From the NCBI GenBank assembly GCA_030539275.1, contig JAUNSK010000002.1:1-64000 (forward strand): DNA of 64,000 bases. The letters are read 5' to 3'. Below the pieces are notes generated by a model. That model was not told where the DNA came from, ran no database searches, and saw only the letters and a list, made by a program, of their open reading frames with translations. Each line of letters begins with the position of its first letter. The stretch's first letter is position 1. A program made the position numbers and the translations under genes. This document shows, piece after piece, positions 24,742-34,271 of the stretch. This stretch comes from Oscillospiraceae bacterium. GTDB lineage: Bacteria > Bacillota > Clostridia > Oscillospirales > Ruminococcaceae.

Positions 24742-26478
24742 TTAAACATTCATTAAAAATGATTGGGCATGTCCCAGCAGATCACGGTTTTTATAATTAA
24801 TTACTATCCGGACATTCTTTTTTTCACCTGTATACGGGTTAAAAGGCATTTCTTCGATATAGAACTTATCAAGATCCCGTTTAATATTTTCACACTCGCT
24901 GTCCCCCAAAAGCGTGTGGACATGGGAATCATTTATAAGCAGATCATTTATCTGGTGAGTATGAAGCAGATTTATGCAGTCCTTCATCCAGTCAGGTGTT
25001 CCCTTCGGACGTTCATGAAGAATATAATCAAGTTTTACTATCCACTTAAACAGATTCATATCTATATTTCCAAGCCTCTGTGCAGCCATTAACATAAATC
25101 TGTATGCATCATTTTTATTATGGGCAGCATTACCATTGGTATTTTCATTTTTTATTTTTCCAAGCAGCATGAACATATCAAACGGACTTTCTGTATGATT
25201 GCAGAGATACTCAAGCGAAAAACAAAATCTGCTGCTGTTGTAGTACAGCTCAGTCATTTCTTCACATACCCTGAGACTGATTATATCATCATATGAAAGG
25301 CAGTCTGTTGAGAGAACCTCATAAGGCGGATAATCATGATATATGATGCCATACTTCCCGGCCATCTCCTCCATTCCGCTGCCATGCAGTATCTTAAGAA
25401 AACCAAGCTGCAGCTGATGTGGTCTGAGTCTGTACACATCATTAAAGGATTTTCTGAAGCTTTTGAAATCTTCAAGCGGCAGACCGGCGATAAGGTCAAG
25501 ATGAACATGAGTGTTATCAAAAGACAATATCCTGTTCACACGTTCACTGAGTTTTTCAAATGAACCTGTACGGGATACAGCCATAAGAGTAGATGCATTT
25601 GTGGACTGAACACCGATCTCAAGCTGAAAAAGACCTTTTCTTGCAGTTTTCAGAACCTGAAGAAAGCTGTCAGTCAGAAGATCAGCTGCAGCCTCAAAAT
25701 GAAAATTAGTAATTTTATTATCATTTTCTATAATGTAATTCATTATCTCAAGCGCAAAGCTGTTATTGGCATTAAATGTTCTGTCAACAAACTTTACCTG
25801 TCTTACACCTTTGCTCAGAAAGATCTGAAGTTCTTTTTTAACCTTTTCTATAGGAGCAAATCTGACTCCTTTTTCTATAGACGAAAGACAGTACTGACAT
25901 CTGAACGGACAGCCTCTGGAAGCCTCATAGTAAAATATCTTATTTTCGATAGTGTCTATATCACTGTAAGCAAACGGAAGATCTGCAAGACCGACCGGCA
26001 GAGCCGGAGCTGTACTGATGATCTCAGCGCTCTCATTTTTATAGGATATTCCTCTCACATAGCTTAACCCTGTTTTATTTTCAAGTGATGAGTAAAGATC
26101 AAAAGACGACTGCTCACCTTCACCGGATATAACATAATCACAGCTTACATCAGCAAGTACCTTCCGGGGATTATATGATACCTCAGGACCTCCCAGTACA
26201 ATTACCGCTTCAGGCAGAATACTTCTGATAACACTGCATATTCGTTTTATCATTGTTATGTTCCAGATATAGCAGGAAAAGGATACTACATCCGGACGCT
26301 GCATGTAAATATCCTCAATTATGTCCTCTTCCATATTGTTTATTGTGTATTCTTTAAACCCGATGTCATTTATGCCTCTGTGTCTGCAGTACTCTGTAAT
26401 AAATCTTACGGCTATATTTGTGTGGATAAATTTCGCATTTAATGCGCAGAGCAATATTTTCAACTTTTTTTCTCTCAA
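24742..26478 (-). CDS. B12-binding-domain radical SAM protein (DUF4080 type)
   Basis: A 578-residue protein. Residues about 8-140 form a cobalamin-binding-like Rossmann domain (VVSFSCYIWN, VIVLGGPEVS). The radical SAM core starts at RGCPFRCQYCLSS, the CxxxCxxC site for the 4Fe-4S cluster, and continues with LDLIAGLPLE. The C-terminal ~200 residues match the DUF4080 type. The DxHxxG cobalamin motif is not visible, so B12 may not bind. Substrate unknown. It lies 7 bp after the secreted Thr-rich gene, within a three-gene leftward unit. Confidence 0.88.
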   Translation of the reverse strand: MREKKLKILLCALNAKFIHTNIAVRFITEYCRHRGINDIGFKEYTINNMEEDIIEDIYMQRPDVVSFSCYIWNITMIKRICSVIRSILPEAVIVLGGPEVSYNPRKVLADVSCDYVISGEGEQSSFDLYSSLENKTGLSYVRGISYKNESAEIISTAPALPVGLADLPFAYSDIDTIENKIFYYEASRGCPFRCQYCLSSIEKGVRFAPIEKVKKELQIFLSKGVRQVKFVDRTFNANNSFALEIMNYIIENDNKITNFHFEAAADLLTDSFLQVLKTARKGLFQLEIGVQSTNASTLMAVSRTGSFEKLSERVNRILSFDNTHVHLDLIAGLPLEDFKSFRKSFNDVYRLRPHQLQLGFLKILHGSGMEEMAGKYGIIYHDYPPYEVLSTDCLSYDDIISLRVCEEMTELYYNSSRFCFSLEYLCNHTESPFDMFMLLGKIKNENTNGNAAHNKNDAYRFMLMAAQRLGNIDMNLFKWIVKLDYILHERPKGTPDWMKDCINLLHTHQINDLLINDSHVHTLLGDSECENIKRDLDKFYIEEMPFNPYTGEKKNVRIVINYKNRDLLGHAQSFLMNV

Positions 26479-26485
26479 TCAAAAT

Positions 26486-27052
26486 TTATTTGAAGAATAC
26501 AACCTGATATGTACCATACGTTTCATATATAGTTGTATTCTCTGTCTGTTTCTCTGAAGATGTCTGGGAGCTGTCAGACGTGGTTTCACTTACTGAATCC
26601 TGAGTGGTATGAGTCTCTGAAGAAGTTTCAGGACAAACAAGTGTTATGGACTCAAGTACTATTTCATATGGAGTCTCTACCGGCTCAGGCTCAAGAGTAG
26701 CCGGAGGCTCTGCAACCGGTTTTTTTGAATACGGAGTAATAACAACAGCAGTAACAGACGGCTGACTTATATGTGTTGTCTTGGCAGCAGGTGCTTTTGC
26801 CTGAGCAGTTACAGGTGCCTGCGTCTGAGTAACTATACTGGTGGACACAGGTGTTTCACTGACAGTCACTGAAGCTGTTGATGAATTTTCACTTTTTTGT
26901 GTGCGTGCTGAAGAAACATAGCTGTCAGTAAATACTGTAACAGCAGCTTCTTTTTCCTCATTTTTCTGTTTATTTACTACTGCCAGTGTAAACACGAAAA
27001 AGCTTACAGCCAATACAGGCAGTATCACCGAAATTCTCTTTAATAAATTCAT
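26486..27052 (-). CDS. secreted or anchored Thr/Ser/Pro-rich protein, unknown
   Basis: A 188-residue protein. An uncleaved or signal-type hydrophobic N-terminus (VILPVLAVSFFVFTLAVV, about 9-26) is followed by low-complexity sequence rich in Thr, Ser, Val and Pro to the end. It has no catalytic motif. It sits between the flavin oxidoreductase and the radical SAM gene with short gaps. Its composition resembles the tails of two other proteins here (55695-57044 and 57345-58100). Confidence 0.6.
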   Translation of the reverse strand: MNLLKRISVILPVLAVSFFVFTLAVVNKQKNEEKEAAVTVFTDSYVSSARTQKSENSSTASVTVSETPVSTSIVTQTQAPVTAQAKAPAAKTTHISQPSVTAVVITPYSKKPVAEPPATLEPEPVETPYEIVLESITLVCPETSSETHTTQDSVSETTSDSSQTSSEKQTENTTIYETYGTYQVVFFK

Positions 27053-27086
27053 TTTCCTTTGTTCCTCTATTCTGATATCAATAATG

Positions 27087-27671
27087 TTATAGTCTGAAAT
27101 TTTCTATCTCTGTGCGGGCTTTACATATCTGTTTGTCTGCATCAAACCCTTCAATATCAAGACACTGTGCTGTAAAAAGGTAAGTTTCAGGTATCCCGAG
27201 CATTCCGGCAATATTTTTTATATATGTATATCCCTGATGCTCCCCCTGAACCATTCCTCCTGCCGTAGATATGTAAATGAGCTTTTCTGCATGACACAGG
27301 CCTTTGAATCCTGTCTGAGTACAGGCAAATGTAATTCCTGAAACCATTATATTTTCTATGTATACCTTAAGCAGAGACGGAAATGAAAGATCCCAGTAAG
27401 GTGCTCCTACAACAATGAAATCTGCCGCTGCAAACTGATTTGCAAGTGCGAAATAATCATTATCATACTGAGCTGATGCAAGAAGACTGTCCCGCTTTTC
27501 TATATCCTCTGCATACAGCGGTTTTATACGTTTATCAGTTACATCAACAGTCTGAGTAATAAGATCTTTTTCATTCTCCTGTGCCTTATCCAGAAAGGTC
27601 CTGCACAGATCATAAGTCCGGGAAATATCTTTCCCTCTTATACAGCTGTTGATAAATAATAGTTTTTTCAT
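27087..27671 (-). CDS. flavodoxin-fold NAD(P)H oxidoreductase
   Basis: A 194-residue protein of the Flavodoxin_2/azoreductase class. Flavin-binding parts are visible: MKKLLFINSCIRGKDISRTY (phosphate loop region), VVGAPYWDLSFPSLLKVYIE and ISTAGGMVQ. Enzymes of this family reduce quinones, azo dyes or nitro compounds with FMN. The physiological substrate is unknown. GGGG before the ATG serves as ribosome site. First gene of the unit running through the radical SAM gene. Confidence 0.85.
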   Translation of the reverse strand: MKKLLFINSCIRGKDISRTYDLCRTFLDKAQENEKDLITQTVDVTDKRIKPLYAEDIEKRDSLLASAQYDNDYFALANQFAAADFIVVGAPYWDLSFPSLLKVYIENIMVSGITFACTQTGFKGLCHAEKLIYISTAGGMVQGEHQGYTYIKNIAGMLGIPETYLFTAQCLDIEGFDADKQICKARTEIENFRL

Positions 27672-27712
27672 TATTACGTACCCCTTTTTTTAACTATCCC
27701 AATTCATATATT

Positions 27713-27747
27713 ATTTTGCCAGTTAATGATAGAAAAAACGGCAAAAT
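27713..27747. promoter_or_regulatory. inverted repeat in the oxidoreductase leader
   Basis: ATTTTGCC (27713-27720) and GGCAAAAT (27740-27747) form an 8-bp inverted repeat over a weak minus-strand promoter (TTGGCT, 16 bp, TATCAT). It could be a regulator site; function unproven. Confidence 0.35.
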
Positions 27748-27832
27748 AGCCAATAAACAATACAATAATATATTGCATTTACCCCTGATATCTATTATAT
27801 AATATAATTTTTCTAATGTAAATAATATATAT

Positions 27833-27880
27833 AAAAAAATGTACAAACTTTTTTTAAAAATCAAAGTTTGTACATTTTAT
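27833..27880 (-). terminator. terminator of the cellulase gene
   Basis: GTACAAACTTT (27841-27851) pairs with AAAGTTTGTAC (27863-27873); on the minus strand ATTTTTTT follows. Confidence 0.85.
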
Positions 27881-27903
27881 AAATTTTTTTCTAATATTAT
27901 TAG

Positions 27904-30018
27904 TTATTTTGCACCGTTCATTATGGACTCAATTATCTGATTATTAAACCATGTATTATGCTCTCTGTCGAGAAGTCCAAACTCATCTTTATTACCGTTA
28001 TCCCATACTATACACTTAATATTTCGTGCTTTTGCTGATTTTATATAGTATTCGTAATACCTGGCTCTGTCTGTGTCATTATTTTTAAAATCAGCTCCGA
28101 ATTCACCGATAATAACAGGAATACCGCGGCTTACAAACTTGTCCTTCAGTCTGTCAAATTCACTGTCAAGATTTTTCTTATCCTGATCTGTTCCCCAGTC
28201 TGTATCAGTGCATTTTTCGTCTGTACCGGCAAATTCCCATGGTGAATAACTGTGAATCGATACTATAAGCCTGTCATCTGAAGGAAGTGAAAGACCGTTA
28301 AGTGCTGTTTCGGTAATACTTGCAGCCTGGGTTGTAACGATAAGACATCTGTATGTATTGTTGCCGCCGGTACTGCGGACTGTCTGAACAAATGTATCCA
28401 GATATCCGTTTATCACGTCTCTTTCCTCATCTGTTCCGCCGTTCCACTCTCCTGGTGATCCGACAACTCTTGGTTCATTAAGGCCTTCAAAGAGAAGATG
28501 TTCATCATAATCCTTAAATTTTTCAGCGATCTGTTTCCATACTGCTGAAAATGTCTTTGTATCTTCGTCACGCTGTGAATAAGTCGGATCAAGCCATACC
28601 ATATCATCATGATGCATATTGATTATGACATACATTTCATTGCTCACAGCATAATCTGCTACTTCCCTGACTCTTTCAAGCCAGGCTGCGTCTATCTGTG
28701 AGCCGTTAAGGTGATCACTCCACGTTACCGGTATTCTGATCGTATTAAAACCTGCGTTTTTGACAGTATCTATCGTCTGCTTTGTTGTTTTGGGGTTTCC
28801 CCATCCTGTTTCACTTTCTGCGTCATATACATCAAGTGAATTTCCAAGATTCCATCCGACATTGATCCTGCTTACAATATCAGCAGCAGTCGCTGTCATT
28901 TCATTAGCTGCAGCTGCTGCCTGGGTGTCAGGTGACGCTTCCTCTCCGGTATCGTCCCGGACAACGCTGCCGGTTGTTCCGTCATTGCTGTATCTGACAC
29001 TTATATCTGTCATGGTTATATCCTTGCAGTCACTCCACCAGTAGTACAGAACAAATGAACCATTCACATCAGGAATATAACTTTTGTCATCCGGAAGTAT
29101 CCAGGTTATCTGTATTCTGTTTCCTTCTACAAACATAACAACATTATCAAGTCTGAGTTCATCTGCATCCTTCTGGGACATGCCAAGAGAACAGGTAAAT
29201 TTGCCGAGATTTCCTCCGGATGAAACAGATATAGTAAAGCTTTCCGGCTTATCCTTATCTGAAATAAGCTTATTGAGCGGCACGGCTATCTGAGGTGATG
29301 ACTCATAATTTGCTGTCTGGTTTACATCAAGTGACCGTTCACCGTCCACCGGCTCTTCTCTGAGACATGATTTGTTGCATACTGCACTGCTCAGGCGTAT
29401 AGTCTGTATATCACTCCACCAGTAACCGAACATTACCTGGCCGTTTATATCTATACTGTCTTTGATCTCTTCAGGCAGCGTCCATGTTACTTCACAGTAT
29501 GCGCCGTTTGTTACAACAGAAAAATCTTCAGACTGATACCAGTTGTCACTTGTCGCAGCCTTACAGTCTGCGTTAACTGATATACCAAATCCGCCCTTTA
29601 ATTCGCCCATATCAGATACGCCGTCTTCTGAATAGACAATAAATACAAATGATTCTGCTTCATCGCCCTGCGACATAAATTCTTTAAGCGGTATCTTATA
29701 TGTCTTGTCTTTATCTTTATCAAGGATCTTGTTTATTCCAGATTTTTCTATACCTAAAGAAGAAAACAGCATTTTTTTCGGGCTCTCATGCAATGGCTGC
29801 TGCGTTTCACTGGCTTTTGTGGATACAGTCTCAGCAGTACTGCTTTCATCACTTATTTCAGTTACAGCCGCTTTCTTTGATGAGTCAGTATCATCATTTT
29901 CTGAACTGACTATAACTTTGACAGCATAAACACAGACTATAATGGATAAAATGATGAGTACTACAAAACAGATAATAAAAAATCTGTTTTTTTCATTATC
30001 CTTGTTACTAAAATTCAT
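27904..30018 (-). CDS. membrane-anchored GH5 endoglucanase with two CBM-like modules
   Basis: A 704-residue enzyme hydrolysing beta-1,4-glucans. The ATG at 30018 is preferred because GGAGG lies 8 nt before it; the longer frame upstream crosses the promoter. Residues about 12-36 form one uncleaved membrane helix, so the enzyme hangs outside the cell. Two related beta-rich modules follow (about 90-235 and 240-350), each with FG...D and a YWWSD motif, probably carbohydrate-binding; their family was not identified. The GH5 domain (about 385-700) shows INVGWNLGNSLD, acid/base Glu515 (GLNEPR), HSYSPWEF and nucleophile Glu639 (IGEFGA). No dockerin is present. Confidence 0.93.
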   Translation of the reverse strand: MNFSNKDNEKNRFFIICFVVLIILSIIVCVYAVKVIVSSENDDTDSSKKAAVTEISDESSTAETVSTKASETQQPLHESPKKMLFSSLGIEKSGINKILDKDKDKTYKIPLKEFMSQGDEAESFVFIVYSEDGVSDMGELKGGFGISVNADCKAATSDNWYQSEDFSVVTNGAYCEVTWTLPEEIKDSIDINGQVMFGYWWSDIQTIRLSSAVCNKSCLREEPVDGERSLDVNQTANYESSPQIAVPLNKLISDKDKPESFTISVSSGGNLGKFTCSLGMSQKDADELRLDNVVMFVEGNRIQITWILPDDKSYIPDVNGSFVLYYWWSDCKDITMTDISVRYSNDGTTGSVVRDDTGEEASPDTQAAAAANEMTATAADIVSRINVGWNLGNSLDVYDAESETGWGNPKTTKQTIDTVKNAGFNTIRIPVTWSDHLNGSQIDAAWLERVREVADYAVSNEMYVIINMHHDDMVWLDPTYSQRDEDTKTFSAVWKQIAEKFKDYDEHLLFEGLNEPRVVGSPGEWNGGTDEERDVINGYLDTFVQTVRSTGGNNTYRCLIVTTQAASITETALNGLSLPSDDRLIVSIHSYSPWEFAGTDEKCTDTDWGTDQDKKNLDSEFDRLKDKFVSRGIPVIIGEFGADFKNNDTDRARYYEYYIKSAKARNIKCIVWDNGNKDEFGLLDREHNTWFNNQIIESIMNGAK

Positions 30019-30100
30019 AAAGTCGTCCTCCGAATCCAAACCACTTTTTAGAAATTTTTTATAAATTTCTTTTGATATATCTGCATAAAACATATAATTC

Positions 30101-30129
30101 ATTATATCACGATAATTATTTATAGTCAA
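30101..30129 (-). promoter_or_regulatory. promoter of the cellulase gene
   Basis: On the minus strand TTGACT (30124-30129), 17-bp spacer, TATAAT (30101-30106): near consensus, with a leader of about 75 nt. It abuts the terminator of the upstream gene. Confidence 0.8.
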
Positions 30130-30130
30130 T

Positions 30131-30182
30131 TAAAAAAGAAATCATGCTTCCGTTTATCATAATATTTAAACGGAAGCATGAT
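30131..30182 (-). terminator. terminator of the GGDEF gene
   Basis: ATCATGCTTCCGTTTA pairs with TAAACGGAAGCATGAT; on the minus strand TTTCTTTTTT follows. Confidence 0.9.
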
Positions 30183-30187
30183 ATAAA

Positions 30188-32095
30188 TTAACGTTTATAC
30201 GGTTTCTTTTTCTTTTCACGGTACATTTTCTGATCTGCCTTTGTGATAAGGGTATTCAGCTTTGTATCCCGCTCCGGCACTTCGATATGCCATCCTATAC
30301 TTAGTTCTATCTTGTATGGTTTTCCTGATATTTCATTATACTTGTTTACATTTTCATATATTCGTCGCATCAGATCCTGAGCCTTTTCTTCTGTATAATC
30401 ACAGGCAAAAACTATAAACTCATCGCCGCCGAATCTGGCACAGATCTCATCATGCATGCATGCACTTTCAACTGCCTGCGCCATATTTCGGATGGCACTG
30501 TCGCCTTCCTTGTGTCCGAAATTATCATTGATATATTTCATTCTGTCCATATCCGCAAACATGAGCATTACTGATGATTTGTTTATAATACAGTCATTAT
30601 ACATACTGTCTGTAAATCTTCTGAATCCGTTCCTGTTATATATCATTGACAGCGGATCGATGATATATAGTTTTTCAACCTCACTCAGAGCATTTTCAAT
30701 GCAGCCGAGTTTGCGTATGTTCTCGATCGAGGTTCCTATATTCATTATCCATGTATGGAAAAGCGGACTCTGCAGAGGGAATGCCGTGTTGCAGATAACA
30801 CAGTAACCCAGACATCTTTCCCTGAAATGAATAGGTGAAAAATAATAAAGATTACTTGTCGGAGATGTCGTATACAAATCAGGAAGCATCATAGCAGAAT
30901 CAAATGCATCAAGGCTTCCGAACTGTCCGTTACAGTAAACCAGAGGTACTTTAACTGATTCTGTGTATCCGTGAATCGTGTACCTATCCATTTTACGGAT
31001 ATTATTTTCGGTAATATCCGAGAAATTAAAGCAGTCATCACACAGACACAGATAAAATTTTTCACACTCAATAAATTCGATATATTTTTTCAGTATTTCA
31101 ATATTCTGATCAAGGTTATCACATTGAGCCAGATTACATGCCATCTGATTTATCATCGGAACATCACGATGATATATCTCCATATTTCTGTAGGTATCCT
31201 TTTTGAATCTGACAGTATCCTCATTGTCTTTCGCCATGCAGCCGCAGCTCATTGCCTCAACTACTCTGGTATCCAGATGAACGCTTCTGGGCTGTTCAAC
31301 TCCCTTTATGCAGTTATATATCTGCGAACATGCTATTCTGCCTGATTTTTTCAATGGTCTGTCCACTGATGTTATAGAAGGGTAATAATTTCTTGCATTA
31401 TAGATATTATCAAAACCAGTTACGATTATATCTTCAGGAACCTTTATCCCGTTCTCTTCAAGTGTTGATATTGTTCCTATTGCCATTGCATCATTAGCAC
31501 AGACTATAGCGTCAGGCAGAGGCAGAGATGAATTCAGGAACTTCGTTACAGCCATACGACCGTCTCTTTCCCTGAAAGAACCCTGAAATACTCTCTCCTT
31601 GTCAAATGGTATCTGGTGTTCCCCCAGAACTTCAGTATATGCTTCAAATCTGAGAATACTCTCCGGATTTATAGCAGGACCGGAAACATAATTTATCGTC
31701 CTGACACCATGTTTTTCAATTAAATGAGTCACAACTTCCTTCATTGCTTTTTTATTGTCTATGCCTACGTGGTAAAAATCCTCAAAATCAAAGTCAATAC
31801 TTGACGCAGGAATTCCGGATTTTCTGAGACTGTTCACTATTTTCTGTGTTATTTTCGGAGATGCAATAGTATTTGTAAGAAGAATTGCACCATCAAATTG
31901 CTCGTAATTTATAAGATTGTAAATGTTGAACTCTCCAACATCATTTTTAATATTTCCCAGCACTCCGCCGAACGCTACAAAGTGTGCAATGTTTATATCA
32001 TGTTCCTGTGCAAACTCATGTATTCCACTCAGAATTGTACTCTGATATTCTTCATCGATTCCTGAAATAATTACTGCTAAATTCAATATTCCCAT
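30188..32095 (-). CDS. diguanylate cyclase with LacI-like sugar-binding sensor
   Basis: A 635-residue cytosolic protein that should make cyclic di-GMP. Residues about 1-275 match the LacI/periplasmic-binding fold (MGILNLAVIISGIDEEYQST, VTGFDNIYNARNYYPSITSV) but lack a helix-turn-helix. A linking region of about 190 residues holds several Cys. The C-terminal GGDEF domain (about 470-630) carries an intact ARFGGDEFIVFA active site; no RxxD inhibitory site lies before it. ATG 32095 is chosen because GGTGGT precedes it. No membrane helix or signal peptide is present, so it would read an internal sugar. The cellulase gene is next on the same strand. Confidence 0.9.
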   Translation of the reverse strand: MGILNLAVIISGIDEEYQSTILSGIHEFAQEHDINIAHFVAFGGVLGNIKNDVGEFNIYNLINYEQFDGAILLTNTIASPKITQKIVNSLRKSGIPASSIDFDFEDFYHVGIDNKKAMKEVVTHLIEKHGVRTINYVSGPAINPESILRFEAYTEVLGEHQIPFDKERVFQGSFRERDGRMAVTKFLNSSLPLPDAIVCANDAMAIGTISTLEENGIKVPEDIIVTGFDNIYNARNYYPSITSVDRPLKKSGRIACSQIYNCIKGVEQPRSVHLDTRVVEAMSCGCMAKDNEDTVRFKKDTYRNMEIYHRDVPMINQMACNLAQCDNLDQNIEILKKYIEFIECEKFYLCLCDDCFNFSDITENNIRKMDRYTIHGYTESVKVPLVYCNGQFGSLDAFDSAMMLPDLYTTSPTSNLYYFSPIHFRERCLGYCVICNTAFPLQSPLFHTWIMNIGTSIENIRKLGCIENALSEVEKLYIIDPLSMIYNRNGFRRFTDSMYNDCIINKSSVMLMFADMDRMKYINDNFGHKEGDSAIRNMAQAVESACMHDEICARFGGDEFIVFACDYTEEKAQDLMRRIYENVNKYNEISGKPYKIELSIGWHIEVPERDTKLNTLITKADQKMYREKKKKPYKR

Positions 32096-32198
32096 TATAT
32101 GCACCACCATTCTCGTACGGACATATTAAAAAATGCCCCTTATATTATTGATTTACTTGAAAATCAACTATATATATGATATCATAAATTATATTAAC

Positions 32199-32224
32199 AA
32201 CTTTACTTTTTGATAAGTAAAGTT
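32199..32224. promoter_or_regulatory. inverted repeat between divergent genes
   Basis: AACTTTACTT (32199-32208) and AAGTAAAGTT (32215-32224) form a perfect 10-bp inverted repeat with a 6-base centre. It overlaps a weak minus-strand promoter (TTGTTA at 32195-32200) of the GGDEF gene and is a possible operator. Confidence 0.4.
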
Positions 32225-32296
32225 AATCCCCAAAAAGCAGAACACCGGACTGATCCCTAAACTGAAAATAAAAAATAAACAGGAAGGAGAAAAAAA

Positions 32297-32836
32297 TTGC
32301 ATAGTCTGAGTTATAAAGTTGCACTGGGCGGAATCATATCTTCAATGTGTCTGCTCTGCATGTTCCTTACAGGTATTTTTCCTGCCTTGTCAATAGTACT
32401 TCCAATGATCGCAGGAATTCTGATGATGATTATTGCTGCTGAAATAAATACTTCCTGGGCATTCCTGACGTTTGCGGCTACCAGCCTGCTGTCACTGTTT
32501 GTAACATTCGATAAAGAAGCATCACTCTTCTACATCATGCTGTTCGGACATTATCCGATAATCAAAAAGTATATTGACAAGGTAAAACCAAAAGTACTCA
32601 ATATTGCAGTGAAGGCCGTTATTTTTAACTTCTGCGTTATTACCGAAACTATACTTACAACAATTCTGCTGGGCGGTGATGAACTTTATGAAGCTATACA
32701 GGAACACGGAAAGATCATAGTGATCATTCTTTTAGTTATGATAAACTTCATTTGTTTTGTATATGACATGTCTCTTGAGGGTATATTTGAGCTCTACAAA
32801 AGACGTATCAAACCAAAACTCTGCTCAGGAAAATAG
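32297..32836 (+). CDS. small multi-pass membrane protein
   Basis: A 179-residue protein with about five helices, reading MHSLSYKVALGGIISSMCLL at the start. The look is that of substrate-binding (S) components of ECF vitamin transporters or of DUF2232-like proteins, but no family signature was confirmed. TTG start at 32297 with AAGGAGA before it. Single gene, divergent from the GGDEF gene. Confidence 0.7.
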   Translation: MHSLSYKVALGGIISSMCLLCMFLTGIFPALSIVLPMIAGILMMIIAAEINTSWAFLTFAATSLLSLFVTFDKEASLFYIMLFGHYPIIKKYIDKVKPKVLNIAVKAVIFNFCVITETILTTILLGGDELYEAIQEHGKIIVIILLVMINFICFVYDMSLEGIFELYKRRIKPKLCSGK

Positions 32837-33127
32837 TTACTGGACTTTGATTTTCATTTCTGAAACAGATTTCAGAAACTTACTTACTCTTTTATTGAGA
32901 AGCGCTGTATAGATCAGCGCTTTTTTCATATCATGAGAAAGTTCATAGCTGTCTATACGGCCGGAAATAAAATCAATACATCTTATCTGGTTCCTGAAAT
33001 CATAATCGTCGCTCGAAAGAAGTACCAGGCCTGATTTATACAGATTATATTTTGTATACATCCTGTCTGATATCCTGAATACTGCACGATTTATGAACTC
33101 TGTACTGACTTTATCAGAAACTACCAT
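32837..33127 (-). CDS. small protein of the dynamin cluster, unknown
   Basis: A 96-residue charged, mostly helical soluble protein; no motif recognised. ACGGAGGTGA lies just before the ATG, so it is well translated. It follows the 368-residue gene by 13 bp and is the last gene of the dynamin operon. Confidence 0.6.
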   Translation of the reverse strand: MVVSDKVSTEFINRAVFRISDRMYTKYNLYKSGLVLLSSDDYDFRNQIRCIDFISGRIDSYELSHDMKKALIYTALLNKRVSKFLKSVSEMKIKVQ

Positions 33128-33140
33128 TCGATCACCTCCG

Positions 33141-34247
33141 TTAATTATTATACTCTACCAGAGTACATATAGAGGATATCTTTTCTCTGGCTGTTTCATA
33201 AAGCATTTCCTTCAGTTTATGTAAAAAATATTCCTCAACTTTTTTAGAAAACTCTGTAATGATATTATTTTTATTGAGCATCTGCTTGTACTCAAACTCA
33301 TCATCAAGAGCTGATATTTTTCTGGGATCACTTAAAAATGCATCAAATAGTTTTATTGATTCATTTTTAATATAAGTGCTCTCATCTTTTATCCTGAAAC
33401 TCATTATTTCAGATATATAATCAGTGTAAAAATCTGATATTTCACACATTATGTCTGAGTCGGACTCCAGGTACATTCTTTTAAAATCTTCCCTGAATGA
33501 TGCAAGAATATCATCTGATCCGCAAACGTTTGCATATTCAAAAAGCTTTACAAATCTTGTAAATTCCTCCGGATTGCTGAGAGAAAAATAATGTTCATAA
33601 GTTCTTTCCAGGAATGTTTTGTAATGAATATCAAATCTGTTTTTGAGTCGGTACACAGAGGCCTTAAGCTCTTTAAGATACTTTTTTTCAAAATATCTGC
33701 AGTTGTCCGGTCTGATAGCAAAAACTGCATCCTTCTGCGATGAAGGAGTATATTCAAATATTTTAACATTGAAGGCTCCGAACTCATCATAGGCTTCCCT
33801 GAGGATCTCGTCAGACTTCTGTATATCTGTATATCCTGCACGTCTGTGTTCATTGTACAGAACAACATTGATGTCTGCACTTCCGGATTTTCTGCATACT
33901 CTGTCAAGGAGATAGTGAAGATTTTCTTTATTATACGGAAAATCCGCAAACAACAGAATTTTACCTATTCGTGCTGTCGTTTCCGAAGAAAATACTGTTT
34001 TTATCTCGACACCGGAAACAGGAAACTCCATTATTCTTCCCTCAGGGACCAATGATGTATAGACTAATATTTTATTTTCATCATTAATGATATTTTCCTC
34101 ATCTGCATGAATAAAAACATAGCTTTTTTTAATTTTCAGAGAATTCGAGTCAATCGTAAATCCGTCTGGCATCAGCTCCTGGGCAAATCTGTATCTGATG
34201 TCATCACCAAGACAAAGAATAAAATTGTTGCTGCCGATATCTATCAT
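33141..34247 (-). CDS. unknown protein of the dynamin cluster
   Basis: A 368-residue soluble protein. The N-terminal half looks alpha/beta (MIDIGSNNFILCLGDD, then a possible nucleotide-binding fold with ILLFADFPYNKENLHYLLDR); the second half is helical and charged. No catalytic motif recognised. It lies 24 bp after the second dynamin gene, so it may be a partner or regulator of the GTPases. Confidence 0.6.
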   Translation of the reverse strand: MIDIGSNNFILCLGDDIRYRFAQELMPDGFTIDSNSLKIKKSYVFIHADEENIINDENKILVYTSLVPEGRIMEFPVSGVEIKTVFSSETTARIGKILLFADFPYNKENLHYLLDRVCRKSGSADINVVLYNEHRRAGYTDIQKSDEILREAYDEFGAFNVKIFEYTPSSQKDAVFAIRPDNCRYFEKKYLKELKASVYRLKNRFDIHYKTFLERTYEHYFSLSNPEEFTRFVKLFEYANVCGSDDILASFREDFKRMYLESDSDIMCEISDFYTDYISEIMSFRIKDESTYIKNESIKLFDAFLSDPRKISALDDEFEYKQMLNKNNIITEFSKKVEEYFLHKLKEMLYETAREKISSICTLVEYNN

Positions 34248-34271
34248 TTGTTTAGCCTCCGGTTGAATTTA

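Noticed and set aside
30019..30129. N-terminal extension of the cellulase to 30129
   Set aside because: It would cover the near-consensus promoter, and a GGAGG site lies correctly before the ATG at 30018.
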